From contig OZ025287.1 of the NCBI GenBank assembly GCA_964019165.1, positions 1,287,102-1,351,101 on the forward strand: 64,000 bases of DNA, given 5' to 3'. Origin of the DNA: Mastigias papua. Taxonomy: Eukaryota; Cnidaria; Scyphozoa; Rhizostomeae; Mastigiidae. The number at the start of each line of letters is the position of its first letter. Position 1 is the stretch's first letter. Position numbers and translations under genes: made by a program. This document shows positions 1 to 16,600 of the stretch, one piece after another. The notes under the pieces were generated by a model, which was not told where the DNA came from, searched no databases, and saw nothing but the letters and a program-made list of their open reading frames with translations.

Positions 1-1130
1 TGTTTGATTGAACATGGCAACGTAGAGGGTTTTCATCTCTAGTTGGTGCTGTGTCTTGTATATCCTCTATCAATTATAAGGTAATTGATATAGAGATCCT
101 TAGAAAGGTCTGTAAGATTTGCCAGAGGTTGGATGGAATGGACAAAGCTAGTGAAGCATTCATGAGATTGAAAGAAAATCATAACTGCCAAAAAAATTAT
201 GAAGGGTCTGCCCCAGGAATGGAATTAGCTGGAACAAGTAGAATATTTAGACGATCAGTTCAAGATAGAAAAGTTAGATATATAAAATACATAGGTGATA
301 GGGACTCTAAATCTTATGACTCAATAGCAGCTGAAAAGCCTTATGGAGAAGATTATAAAATAAGGAAATTGGAATTTGTAGGCCATGTACAGAAACATGT
401 AGGAACTCAGTTACGGGATCTAAGAAAAATTACTGGAAATTCAAAGTTGGTAGATGGTAAAACTCTTGGTGGGAAAGGGAGACTAACACTTAAAGAAATA
501 GACAAGCTTCAATTATACTATGGCATGGCAATTTGGCGTAATGTTGGTGATATAGATTTGATGAAAAGAGATATAAAAGCTATACTTAGACATAGACCAT
601 CCACTGATAAAAATCCAAACCATTCAATGTGCCCTACTGATCCAACATCATGGTGCAAGTACAATAGGAAGCCAACAGATTATGTACACAAGAATCCTTT
701 GTCAAAAGCAGTAGCTGTTCATATAAAGCCAGTTTTTGATAGACTCAGTGATAGCAAGCTTCTTAAGCGTTGTGTTCATGGATTTACACAGAATGCTGCA
801 GAAAGTTTTAATAATATTCTGTGGCATTTTTGCCCAAAGAGTACATTTGTTGGTACTGTACCCTTGAACATTGCCTCAGCACTTGCAGTCATTACATATA
901 ATGATGGATATAGCAGTTTGCTAGGATTATTCCAGATGGTAGGCTTAAGTACTGGGGAACATACTATAGCTGTTTTCAAAAAGAAAGATATGTCAAGAAT
1001 ATATATAGCACAAAGAAATCTGAATGAAAAGGAAAAGAAAATTAGACAGGCTAATAGGAAAAGAAGGCTTGAAATGCAGGACAGTAGTGATGTAAAAGAG
1101 GGCCTAATTTGTGAAGCAGGACGTTTCTAG
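1..1130 (+). pseudogene. Mutator-like (MULE) transposase, 5'-truncated, with a premature stop
   Basis: The open frame from base 12 to the TAG at 1128-1130 resembles the animal Mutator-like transposase domain (the type Pfam calls Mutator-like transposase domain-containing). Visible family blocks are TWQRRGFSSL at the start, then NCQKNYEGSAPGMELAG, GDRDSKSYD (around 294-320, expected second catalytic Asp), VGHVQKHVGTQLRDL, and TQNAAESFNNILW with CPKSTFVGT (around 786-850, third acidic site). The tail is basic and Lys/Arg-rich. Codon 9-11 is TGA, directly after GAT, where the family normally has Asp-Gly-Thr-Trp. A Gly codon GGA has therefore probably become a stop, and the N-terminal part lies outside the window. 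No ATG begins the frame: the longest open stretch is preceded by this stop, and GTG at 51 is not a credible animal start. I infer a transposon remnant, still mostly open and so fairly young. No terminal inverted repeat was recognised. Confidence 0.83.
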
Positions 1131-1902
1131 GTAACAGTTATTAGCACAAAACTTGCTTCATAATTTTCAAAGTCATTTTTCTCAGAAAGCAATTTGAGCA
1201 TAGGTAATGAATTTGTGGCATAAATATCTCAGGTAGTTTTTATCATATCCACCCCAAATTTGGACATGTTTAACTAAGATGGTATTGCTGTGCAATGATG
1301 ATGAGAAAAATGATTTAATTATAATGTAGTAGTAATAATGAGGCAATCAAAATTTTAGTTGGCCGCAGTAATTGCTGTTCTAGTATATTACTTGAAATTT
1401 CCCCAATCTGGGACATCAGCTAAGGAAAAACTCTTCATCATTGCACAGAGTGCTCCATGACAGATAATTTGATACCTTGTTTATCCTAGTAGAGCTTTTG
1501 ACTTGCACAGAATTCTTGACACAAGATGGGCATATTTTTGTCTATTGTTCTCTGTTTCCATGACAACAAGGTGTCAAAATTTAATAAAAATCCTTGTTCT
1601 GTCATTTTTGGACTTTATTAAAAGTATCTAGGGTGAACATTCCCTTCTTACTTTTGAAACACTGAAAGTAATGTTAATACCTGTATAGCCCCTTAACTGA
1701 CTGGCTTGAGTCAAATTTGAATGCAAGCACTAGGCCAAAACTGACTAGTTTGATAAAAAATTTTGATTCTCAAAAGAAGGTTTCATGAAATATGGCAGGA
1801 GAGTATATTTCAAAATGGCTGCAGTCCTTATATACAACTCCAATTAAAAGAAAGAATCACTTAAGAAGATGTATCCAGCATGTCTTTCAGATTTCCATGA
1901 CT
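1131..1902. other. Intergenic: transposase 3' flank and CISD 3' UTR side
   Basis: No convincing coding frame occurs here. On the minus strand it should hold the 3' UTR of the CISD gene, whose stop codon is at 1903-1905. TTTATT at 1614-1619 reads AATAAA on the minus strand and is a plausible poly(A) signal, about 290 bases after the stop. I see no tandem repeats and no RNA gene. Confidence 0.5.
1614..1619 (-). promoter_or_regulatory. Candidate poly(A) signal AATAAA for the CISD gene
   Basis: TTTATT on the plus strand reads AATAAA on the minus strand, downstream of the CISD stop codon. Only the hexamer is seen; the cleavage site is not visible. Confidence 0.4.
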
Positions 1903-2684
1903 CTATTGTTGTGCAAATTTCCTCTTGAGACAAACTGGTCCCACATTGTCACCAGTCAGTTTATTGTGAGCATTGTGGCTCCCATCACAATATGGAAACT
2001 GAAAAGAGATCAAAGATAAACTTTATTTGGATGGTTATGATGTCATAGATTAAACAAAATAACACACAGTAATGCTGGCCAATATCTGTCACAACTTTAC
2101 AAACTATTGGCTTGGACTAATGGTAACTATGAGACTAGATGAAGTAGAATATTTTGCTGTACTGGAAAGCAAATTTCATGTCCACATAAAAAGTAATGAG
2201 ATTGTAAGGGGGCAGCAAGGAAAAGCAGTAATACACCTGAATTGTATACTACAGATTACTTTCTCTAAAAATGAGAAACAAGATGACTTCGAAACAAGAC
2301 ATTGAGCTAGGTCTTTCCTCGCCATTGAATAACTCCTTCAGAATGTTTTGGCTTAATTCGACTCGATATTTACAATTCATTAGGCCAACGGAAGCTTGGG
2401 CATTTTTTGTGGCATTATACTTTTGAAAGTCGTACCTTACTTGACCTCCAACACCTGCAGTAGGCTACCTTGTCAGGTAAATCTTCAATATCAAAGGAGT
2501 TTGCGACCTTTGCTTTTTCTTTTTCAATGCTTTTGTTAATAAGATTGGGGTTGCCTCCACTAAGCACCTTCCTGTAAATTGAAGTCAGGACCAAATATGC
2601 AACGACGCCACCTGTTATTGCAACTGCAGTTGGAATAACTGTATCTGCTAGAGAAGCACTTGAAAGAGAAGAAAATCCAGCCAT
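1903..2684 (-). CDS. CISD: CDGSH iron-sulfur domain protein, mitoNEET/CISD1-2 type
   Basis: There are two coding exons on the minus strand, 2684-2436 and 1998-1903, with a phase-0 GT-AG intron (donor at 2435, acceptor ending at 1999). The product is 114 residues, against 108 for human CISD1. ATG is at 2684. Residues about 15-36 form one hydrophobic helix, the outer-mitochondrial or ER membrane anchor of the family. The CDGSH domain follows: [20 protein letters not shown] is joined across the intron to FPYCDGSH. The 2Fe-2S ligands are three Cys and one His (C76, C78, C87, H91), with the same spacing as mitoNEET, followed by TGDNVGP and KRK. The family role is as a redox-active cluster protein on the cytosolic face of mitochondria or ER, linked to iron and redox balance. 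The short C-terminus resembles CISD1, but CISD1 and CISD2 cannot be separated safely here. The second exon has only 31 codons, so simple ORF calling misses it. Confidence 0.95.
1999..2435 (-). other. CISD intron 1
   Basis: This 437-base intron separates the CRCWRSSK part of the cluster loop from FPYCDGSH. Donor (gtacga) and acceptor (ctcttttcag) are both good. The short plus-strand frames inside show no family similarity, and I see no repeat. Confidence 0.8.
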
Positions 2685-4520
2685 ATCTGAATTACACCAA
2701 CATACACCAACATAGAATTTGGATGTTTATTCTGTAGTTATCTTCGCGTTATTTTGCGATGATAACTGTAGGCTCGTGCACAATGTTGCATAAGCCTTGT
2801 TATCATGTTGCTCCTTCGCAGAACGGAGAAGAGCAAATTTCTTTCCACAAACTCTTATCTCGGTTTATCAAACACAGTTAAAACCCATAGAGATAGGAAA
2901 CATGTTTTACGCTGTCAGGCACCCAAAAGTACAAATTCATCAAAATGTAGCTGTTGACACTCATTTGATGCTACTAGCTTTCTTGCCTCAAATTGTCCAT
3001 GTTTTCTAAGGTTTTAAAGCAAAATCATGTTTCATCTAGATTGTTGGCAGTTCTAGGACGGGCAAAGAAGGGTAACATTTTTTGTTGGGCGGTCAGTGTC
3101 CCCATTCTCCCTTAGCTTTGTGTCCGTGGCTTATTCAGAGTTAGTATTCAAACTGACGCCGATTCTTAACGATGGCGGTAAGTCTTATCCTAAGTGTATC
3201 CAAAGTAATTGTAACATTTTAGTTTATTGCTGCTCAAAAACAACTGAGTGCTTTATGGTTCCACAACACTGCTGTTAATGGTCTTGTGTTTCTTTACTAA
3301 GAAAATTGCGCTGCTGATGTAAGTGTAGCGCTCAATTGACAAGATACCTACTACAAGTGACTGATGCACGCTAATACCAGATTATACATCCGGGTATCGT
3401 CAGGACCAACTCCTACCAAATCATTCCCTTTGCAATATTGGTGAGCATACCTCGTTCTGCATGACAGAACATGAAACAAAACACAAGAAACAAAGATTAA
3501 CTGTCAACTTTTCATGAACAAATCAATAATTGTTACAAAACGAATCAATAATATGTGTCAAATTGCATATGTTATAATAATGTCTTTCAAAGTGGGAGAG
3601 AGGTTGCTTAAGAAGCGAAAAACATTACCTACAATAGGAGGCCCTTCAGTAGAGCTTGGAAATATCCAAGGTTCTGGAGGAGGAGTTCTGGCCACCTCGG
3701 GACAATGTCAGAAGAAGCAAAAACACGCATAGACATGTCCATTGGGTGCAGTAAACTGCTTTAAGTAGTCTTTATATATATAAAAATGTTGTCAGGTATT
3801 TAAATCATAAAGAAAAGTGATGTGGTATCAAAAAAACAAAATTTGCTGATAAAAAAAATTCTTAGCGTCAGGAAATTTCTGAGTGATATCCGGACATTCC
3901 CGAATTCTATAGGTATTTTTTGTGATTTAACTGGGCCAATATTCCTCGGAAGAACTCTATCATGATAACTAGGGAATTGCTGATTATACTTAAAGAATTG
4001 TTGTTATAAAAACATGTGGGACTTCGTCGACCAAATAACACAACAAAAAGATAAAGAGGCATAAAAAATTAAAGTAAATTAGCAAAGGTTCTACCAGCAT
4101 ATCTTTTGTACAATATGATAGAAAGGAGTGAAATATTATATTCTTTCATGTATACCAAACGTTTCTATATCTAGCTAGATGGGTAATAACATACGGAGCC
4201 ATTTCAGTTTCCAAATTCATATCCAAACATTTATGTTTAATGCTTTCACCTTTCACGTCAGCAATTCTAAATCTGAGTTTTCAAACTATGGTATGATTAA
4301 TGGCATACCAAAATCTGCTAGTAGCTGATGGCATACTCTTAAGGCATATAAATAAAACTTTAAATACTGTAGTCTTCTGCTTGCTTTGGAGGAGTCATTG
4401 TCCTCAAGAAGCTGATGAGACAGGTTGCCGAGAGAGAACTGTTGCTGCTTCTCACAGGAATTAAATAGAACAAACTGTACAATCAAAATTCAAAGTGTCT
4501 TCTCTGTAAAATGAATACTT
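2685..4520. other. Intergenic: CISD promoter side and tetraspanin 3' UTR
   Basis: CISD transcription should start just above 2684. The tetraspanin 3' UTR should lie below 4521. No convincing gene was found. The minus strand at about 3640-3700 holds a short Pro-rich open stretch (PPPEPW...TEGPPIV) ending in a donor-like GTAATG, but no good acceptor or partner exon is visible. No tandem repeats. Confidence 0.45.
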
Positions 4521-10718
<6,198 letters not shown>

Positions 10719-11770
10719 CTTGGTGTGTGTGCCAGAGGGCTTTTCCTCTTTGTATTACTTCTGCAACCAGTGATGTGGCCTGGCACAGAGTACCAAATAA
10801 GTCTAGTTATGATTGTTTTATCTTGATGTAAAATTAAATTAGCGATGGAATCAAACCATGGAGTAACCCTACTTTTTCTGTATTAACCATACTAATCACA
10901 TTGTGCATAATACCAAGCAATTGTCAAGTATATACATTATCAAATAGCAGAATGAGTACAGCTAGCCAAAACTGATCAAGCTGCTTCTATTGTAATCTTG
11001 TGTAGAGTTATACTAAACAGCAATATTACAGATAATAGATTTGGACCCTGGAAACAAGTTAGGACATGCGTCGATATTGCTTGAAACGAAATTTACATGT
11101 TAATTCTTGAAAAGTGAAGGAGCTAGACAAAGGCCAGCTCGCACCTTTTTGGGGGGTACAATAGCAGGCAAAACCAAATAGAATGTTATTGCTTTGGATG
11201 TCTTAAACGGCCAAGGCTCAACGGTGCCTCATTTCTCAACCACAAGAGTTTCAACGCGAAATAGTACACCACTGATTTCAATTGATAAGAAGCTAACACC
11301 TGCCAACAACACGCTGTTATGTGTGATAGCGCGTGTTACTATGCATTGAAAAAACTAATCAAAGATGTAAAAAGCAGCAAAAATACATTACATACTTCTT
11401 TGGTATAAGTTGCTATACTTTACTGAGTATGATTCACTGAGTCACTTCCTCTGTTCTTTCCTTCTTCTGCACCAACCCTAAACCAAAATAACAAACCTTG
11501 AGAGATAACAAACCATTCGCCTCGGTTTGTATACGAGATCTTTGCATTTACAATTTTTGGAGTGAGTTGGATTAGTTCTTACAAATTTTAATTGATTTGA
11601 ATGACTATTGCTTTGTATCTAAGCCAGGCCAATGCCACGTCTTTCCTTTATCTGCAGAATACCACATTCAGGGACGGTTTTTACAACCAATTCGATGCAG
11701 GAGGTATAAAGACAGAGTGGCAGCTCTAGTTACGTCCATATTTATAGCATATCCAGGTAACTGAAGGAGT
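10719..11770. promoter_or_regulatory. Divergent promoter region between tetraspanin (-) and RPE (+)
   Basis: These 1,052 bases lie between the start codons of two genes reading away from each other, so both promoters should be here. I see no TATA box at a convincing position and no strong CpG cluster. No coding frame or tandem repeat was recognised. Confidence 0.5.
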
Positions 11771-13330
11771 ATGGATGGAAAACCTTGTGGCCCATGTTGC
11801 AAGATAGGGCCTTCAATTTTGAATGCTGACTTAGCTAACTTGGGAGAAGAGAGTGTGAAGTTGCTTGAGAATGGCGCGGATTATCTTCATCTAGACGTAA
11901 TGGATGGGAAGTTTGTCCCAAATATTACATTTGGTGCACCGGTGGTCAAATGCTTGCGAACAAGAGTTGACAAGGCATTTTTTGATATGCATATGATGGT
12001 GGCAGAACCAGAAAAGTGGGTGAATGACATGTATAATGCTGGCTGTGACCAGTACACGTTCCATATTGAGGCAACAGATGATCCTTTGAGACTTATAAGA
12101 CAGATTAAAGAAGCAGGTAGGGGTAGAATACTGTATATCAATTGAACATGCAACCAAATTTCTTGCAGTATGAAGTGGGTGTGGCACCTGTTACTAAAAT
12201 AATTTTTACCTGTACTAAAAATGTTTCCATTTAACAGTAGGAGTTTTGCTGAAGATTGTGTTTAGGATTACTTAAATATACAATAGATGGTGAAAGAATG
12301 ATGATATTACAAGTAGCATGGTCCAAGTGTATTTGGGAGCTGTGTGATTTTCAGAATCTTGAGTCTGAAAGTCTGAAAAATGCTAGGTTTCATTTGTTGC
12401 TGTTTAATTTTGTCGTTCCAAAACTTTCTGAAGGTTTTTTTTCAGATTTCTGTTTCAGATTGTTCAGAAAGCTTAGTTTATTATCTCAGTAGAGCTTCTT
12501 GGTCTAGAAGCCTCTTCCTATTTAACTACTCTTTGGGAGATGCTGACTTTTAATGAATGTGATAATGATCAGGAGGAAACGTGGAAAACTTTTTTGAAAT
12601 TTTGTATTTTAGATGGTTTGGGCTTGCAAATGCTCATCACCATCAGTAGATTTTGTCTCTTAATTACAGACACGTGCATATGCAGTAAAATTCCTATTAC
12701 TGATGAAGAGCCATTGCTGTCATTCTACGATTAATTGTTTGTCTGCTGTAAAGTATAGTGACAATAGTGTTATTTTTAACACTTTGTATAATGCTAGAAA
12801 GTTGGAAATCAAGTATACAAATAAACATTTTTCATGATTTGTTGAGAAGGTATAGAGTGACAGAGGATGTCCTTTCATTTTTAGAACTCCTTCAATGTTA
12901 AAGCTGAAAGTAGTTGTTTACCAGTACATAATCTCATGCCTTTTTTGTAGTGTTTTTTGGTGATTTTTGATTTTTCTGCTTATCAGGAATGAGGGTTGGC
13001 ATTGGAGTTAAACCAAAAACTGATGTTGATATTGTTTTACCTTATGTTGAGCAGTCTGACATGATTCTGATAATGACAGTTGAGCCTGGATTTGGAGGGC
13101 AGAAATTCATGGCTGATATGATGCCCAAGGTTGAAAAACTGAGGCAGTTGTACCCAGAACTTGATATTGAAGTAGATGGAGGTGTTGGACCATCCAATAT
13201 TGAAGTGGCAGCAAAAGCTGGGGCAAATATGATTGTCTCTGGAACTGCAATTGTTAAAAGTGATGATCCAAGGAAAGTTATACGAGAGCTAAGAACTGGG
13301 GTTGACAAGTACTTGTCTTGTAAAAATTAG
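11771..13330 (+). CDS. RPE: Ribulose-phosphate 3-epimerase
   Basis: Two exons, 11771-12116 and 12987-13330, are joined by a phase-1 GT-AG intron that splits the Gly codon of KEAG-MRVG. The product has 229 residues, close to human RPE (228). It interconverts ribulose 5-phosphate and xylulose 5-phosphate in the non-oxidative pentose phosphate pathway, in the cytosol, as a metal-dependent TIM barrel. Visible signatures are [14 protein letters not shown] near the N-terminus, [12 protein letters not shown] with metal ligands H40 and D42, DMHMMV with H74, the catalytic loop [12 protein letters not shown], and EVDGGVGP with D179; the phosphate-binding segment [11 protein letters not shown] follows. 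All expected active-site residues are present, so the enzyme should be active. ATG at 11771 is chosen because the conserved core begins ten residues later, as in animal homologues. The N-terminus [11 protein letters not shown] is Cys-rich, and I attach no function to that. Upstream lies the divergent tetraspanin; NUP205 follows 331 bases after the stop on the same strand. Confidence 0.97.
12117..12986 (+). other. RPE intron 1
   Basis: This 870-base intron has donor gtaggg and acceptor cttatcag. Short open frames inside have no recognised similarity. No repeats. Confidence 0.85.
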
Positions 13331-13661
13331 GTGTAAGGGATATTTGCCTATTTAACTGTATCTAGTTAAATTTCTAACTCTCATGTGAGCATGTATGGTA
13401 CTTTACAAGATATTTCTACTGTGACTGTGTTATGATTCTTTAGAGTGATGACAAAATAGATACTGATGTTAGTATAATTGCTGATCTTACCAGCTACTGG
13501 ATAAGGAAAACTAATACTGTAGTGACTTGGCCACGCCACAACATTTGTGTTTACTCCATTGCTTACACAGTGTACTCCAAGTGTGAGCTATTTCAAATCT
13601 CGTACAGGTGTAGCGAAAATGAGGCCAGTTTGACTTTGATCTGGCGCGGTTCTGATTTAAG
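13331..13661 (+). promoter_or_regulatory. RPE 3' end and NUP205 promoter
   Basis: These 331 bases must hold the RPE 3' UTR and the NUP205 transcription start. No canonical AATAAA is visible after the RPE stop codon, so either a variant poly(A) signal is used or the RPE transcript runs into the NUP205 promoter. GATGGCGGCC at the NUP205 start is a typical housekeeping start context. Confidence 0.5.
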
Positions 13662-16600
13662 ATGGCGGCCAAGGGTAGTGCCGACATTAACGGTATGATA
13701 TAATTTTGTATCATTTTTGTTAGTTTGTGAAAATTTTCCTGTTGATATGTAGGCCTTGTGTATATAGTACTAGACATGGCAGACCAGATGTGCGGAGGTA
13801 GTGGAATTCGACGGAGTATCGCGTACACTTTGACTACTTTCGGAATTATCTGAGTGCCGAAACCCTCTGAAATATTACACACCTTCCAAAATGGATGGGA
13901 ATGCGGAGTGGATCAGACTGCCTAGGACAGATAGCTCAATGATAATTTTATTATTAGTTATTAACTGTTCATTATATAAAAGCTTTAGGTAATCAAACAC
14001 ATATTACTTTTAAAAGTGATGCGTTTGCACGTGTTCATTATAGTCTAATATAAATATTTTATGTAAAAGATCTAATTGGTGATCTTGCCATTAGATGAAG
14101 ATGAATAAAGATGAATAAAGATGACAGAATATCAGACTTTGTTATTGACCATTCCATTGGTGCTTGACAAGCATGCTCTTCAGTTTAATCTTGAACAGGA
14201 TTCCGTTGGTTTGGCGATTTTGCATTCACTAGACAATAGGTTCCAAACCATGGCCACCATGGATGAAAATCATTTTGTAAATTCTATTTAATGTCCATGT
14301 GTTCTACATTTGCAGATGATTCTCAATCACAATAATCTCCCTTTGGAAGCTCATCGTGAAAATATTCCTTTATGTTTGCTAGAGGTTTTTTTATTCTTCT
14401 CAAAGTAAACTGTTTCAAACAGGATTTTATGTTGTCATGACTGCATCTAGCACATGCACTTATGGCCATATGGAAGAGCATAGCCAAAGCTGCTGTGAAG
14501 ATGGTGTTTCTGGGGGGGGGGGGAGGGGCATTGCATAGAACTGTGCTAATGACATGAGCATGCTATTCAAGGACTGGGCATGGTTTCTGATAGCATAGCT
14601 GATACTCCTCATTGTGCCTTTGTGCTTCTTTTGTTGATGACAGCAATTGCAATATGTACTTAAAACTGCATTATTCAATGGAAAATCAGGATTTGCTGAT
14701 AGGAACACAAGTTTTGCTGATGAAGTGTTTTTCCAGGGATGTGTGACACCCCCATGCCCCCCACAACAGGCCTGAGCATAACTGTTATATTTTATTTTGA
14801 TTTAAAATCTCAGACATGCTTATTTCATTTTGTTGATTTGTATTTTTAGGTATGTGGACACCATACAAGGAGCTGCTGTCTATTGTTGAAATTGTTATTG
14901 GTCATAACAAAGTGGAATATATATCTGATCTGGAGAAGTACCTTGTCACATATAGGCCAGCTGTTATTGCTCTGCTTGAAAATCCAGTAAGACTCAATAG
15001 TCATATCAGATATAAGTATATGTTTGTTTATAAGAAAATGATTTATAATTAAGAAATTAGTGTTGAAATGAAGTTATTGTACACCCCATTTGTGTTTGAT
15101 TGAGCCTCTGTTAGTTTTAGCAAGCACATGACTGATCACTTACTTTATGGCAAAATTTCACATCAAGGTGACCAATTTATGTCCACTATTTATTGTCAAG
15201 GCGCATGAGCTGCAGGAAAGCCTGCATTAGATGTAAGTTGTGCTGAGGAGAGATTTTTCTGGCTGAAAATATGTAGTACCATCTTATTTATAAATTGTTT
15301 TATTTGACTACAACTTCTCAAATTACATAAATAGAACATTTGATATCTTTTTTCCAGCGGAGAAGCACAAAGCAAAGGGAGGAATTGAAGAAAGCACCAG
15401 AGGATGGGATTCAGATTGATGGCACCCATGGCACAACAAAATTATCAGAGTCATTTGTGACAGAGGCTCTAGCATTCAGTGATGCCTTGAATCTCAGTGA
15501 ATTTTCATGTGTAGATCTGTTAGTATCTGCTGAGCAACAGATGTCAAATTTCCCAGGTATGTCCGTCTCTTTTATAATAGCCTCTTAGTCATAGACAGAT
15601 TGATCCAATCAATCATTGAAGCAATGTGTGAAATCATGTGAAAGGTAATTAGCAAAGCGGGATGTAAGCTTGCAACACCAGACTTTGCGTGTTGCAAGTG
15701 GGACCTATGGCATTGAATTTTTACTGGTATTTGTTGAGAATGGTTTTTTTTGTATGTCTAGGTCTTTCTAGAGGGCTTGTGGCTGCTTTGCTGTATCATG
15801 ACGGCAGAAGGTGTCTGGTGACAGCATTAAAATTGCTTATCACTGCAAAAGATGGCATCTCGTGGGCCCTAGATGTTGATGAGCAAACTACCACGCTGGT
15901 GAACCAATACACTAGCAACTTGTTTAATGATGGTAGGTAAATGTGTTTTCAACCATTTCGTACACTTGATTAGTGTTTTCAACCATTCCGTACACTTGAT
16001 TAGTGTTTTTAGCCACTCCATACACTTGATTAGTGTTTTCAACCATTCCGTACATATGATTAGTATTTTCAACCACTCCATACACTTGATTAGTGTTTTC
16101 AACCATTCCATACACTTGATTAGTGTTTTCAACCATTCCATACACTTTGATTAGAGTTTTCAACCATTCCATACACTTGGTTGGTGTTTTCACTCATTCC
16201 ATACACTTGGGTGGTTTTTTCAATCATTCCATACACTTGATTAGTGTTTTCAACCATTCCGTACTCTTGATTAGTGTTTTCAACCATTTAATGTTTGTGT
16301 AGCCTGTATCTGTTCTTGTTTATTGAATGGAGTATGAGATAGAGAAGGGGACAAAAACAGAAACATTTCTTCGTCTTTAAAGTTGTTTGGACATTTCCAA
16401 TTTGCTACCTTCACTAGACAAAATCAAAGGGTGTATACTTGCAAGAAATTATCTATAGACTTAATCCAATGACTAAAAGTTAAACATTTGGACTTATCTG
16501 CGAGTCATCATTAGCAAGGGATTGAGAATAAATATGGAGTGGCTTGTTAGGCCTGGCAGAGAACGGAGATATAAAGGAGCTCCGCTGTCACTTTTTGCCA

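Noticed and set aside
3600..3730. Possible minus-strand exon with a Pro-rich peptide and a GTAATG donor
   Set aside because: A stop lies just upstream, no good acceptor or partner exon is visible, and I recognise no family. Too weak to annotate.
11887..12187. Minus-strand frames opposite RPE exon 1
   Set aside because: Shadows of the well-supported RPE coding exon.
15869..16193. Minus-strand repeat proteins of about 90 residues with a 10-residue period
   Set aside because: They are translations of the 30-base intronic minisatellite, whose period is a multiple of three. There is no start context or conserved family.
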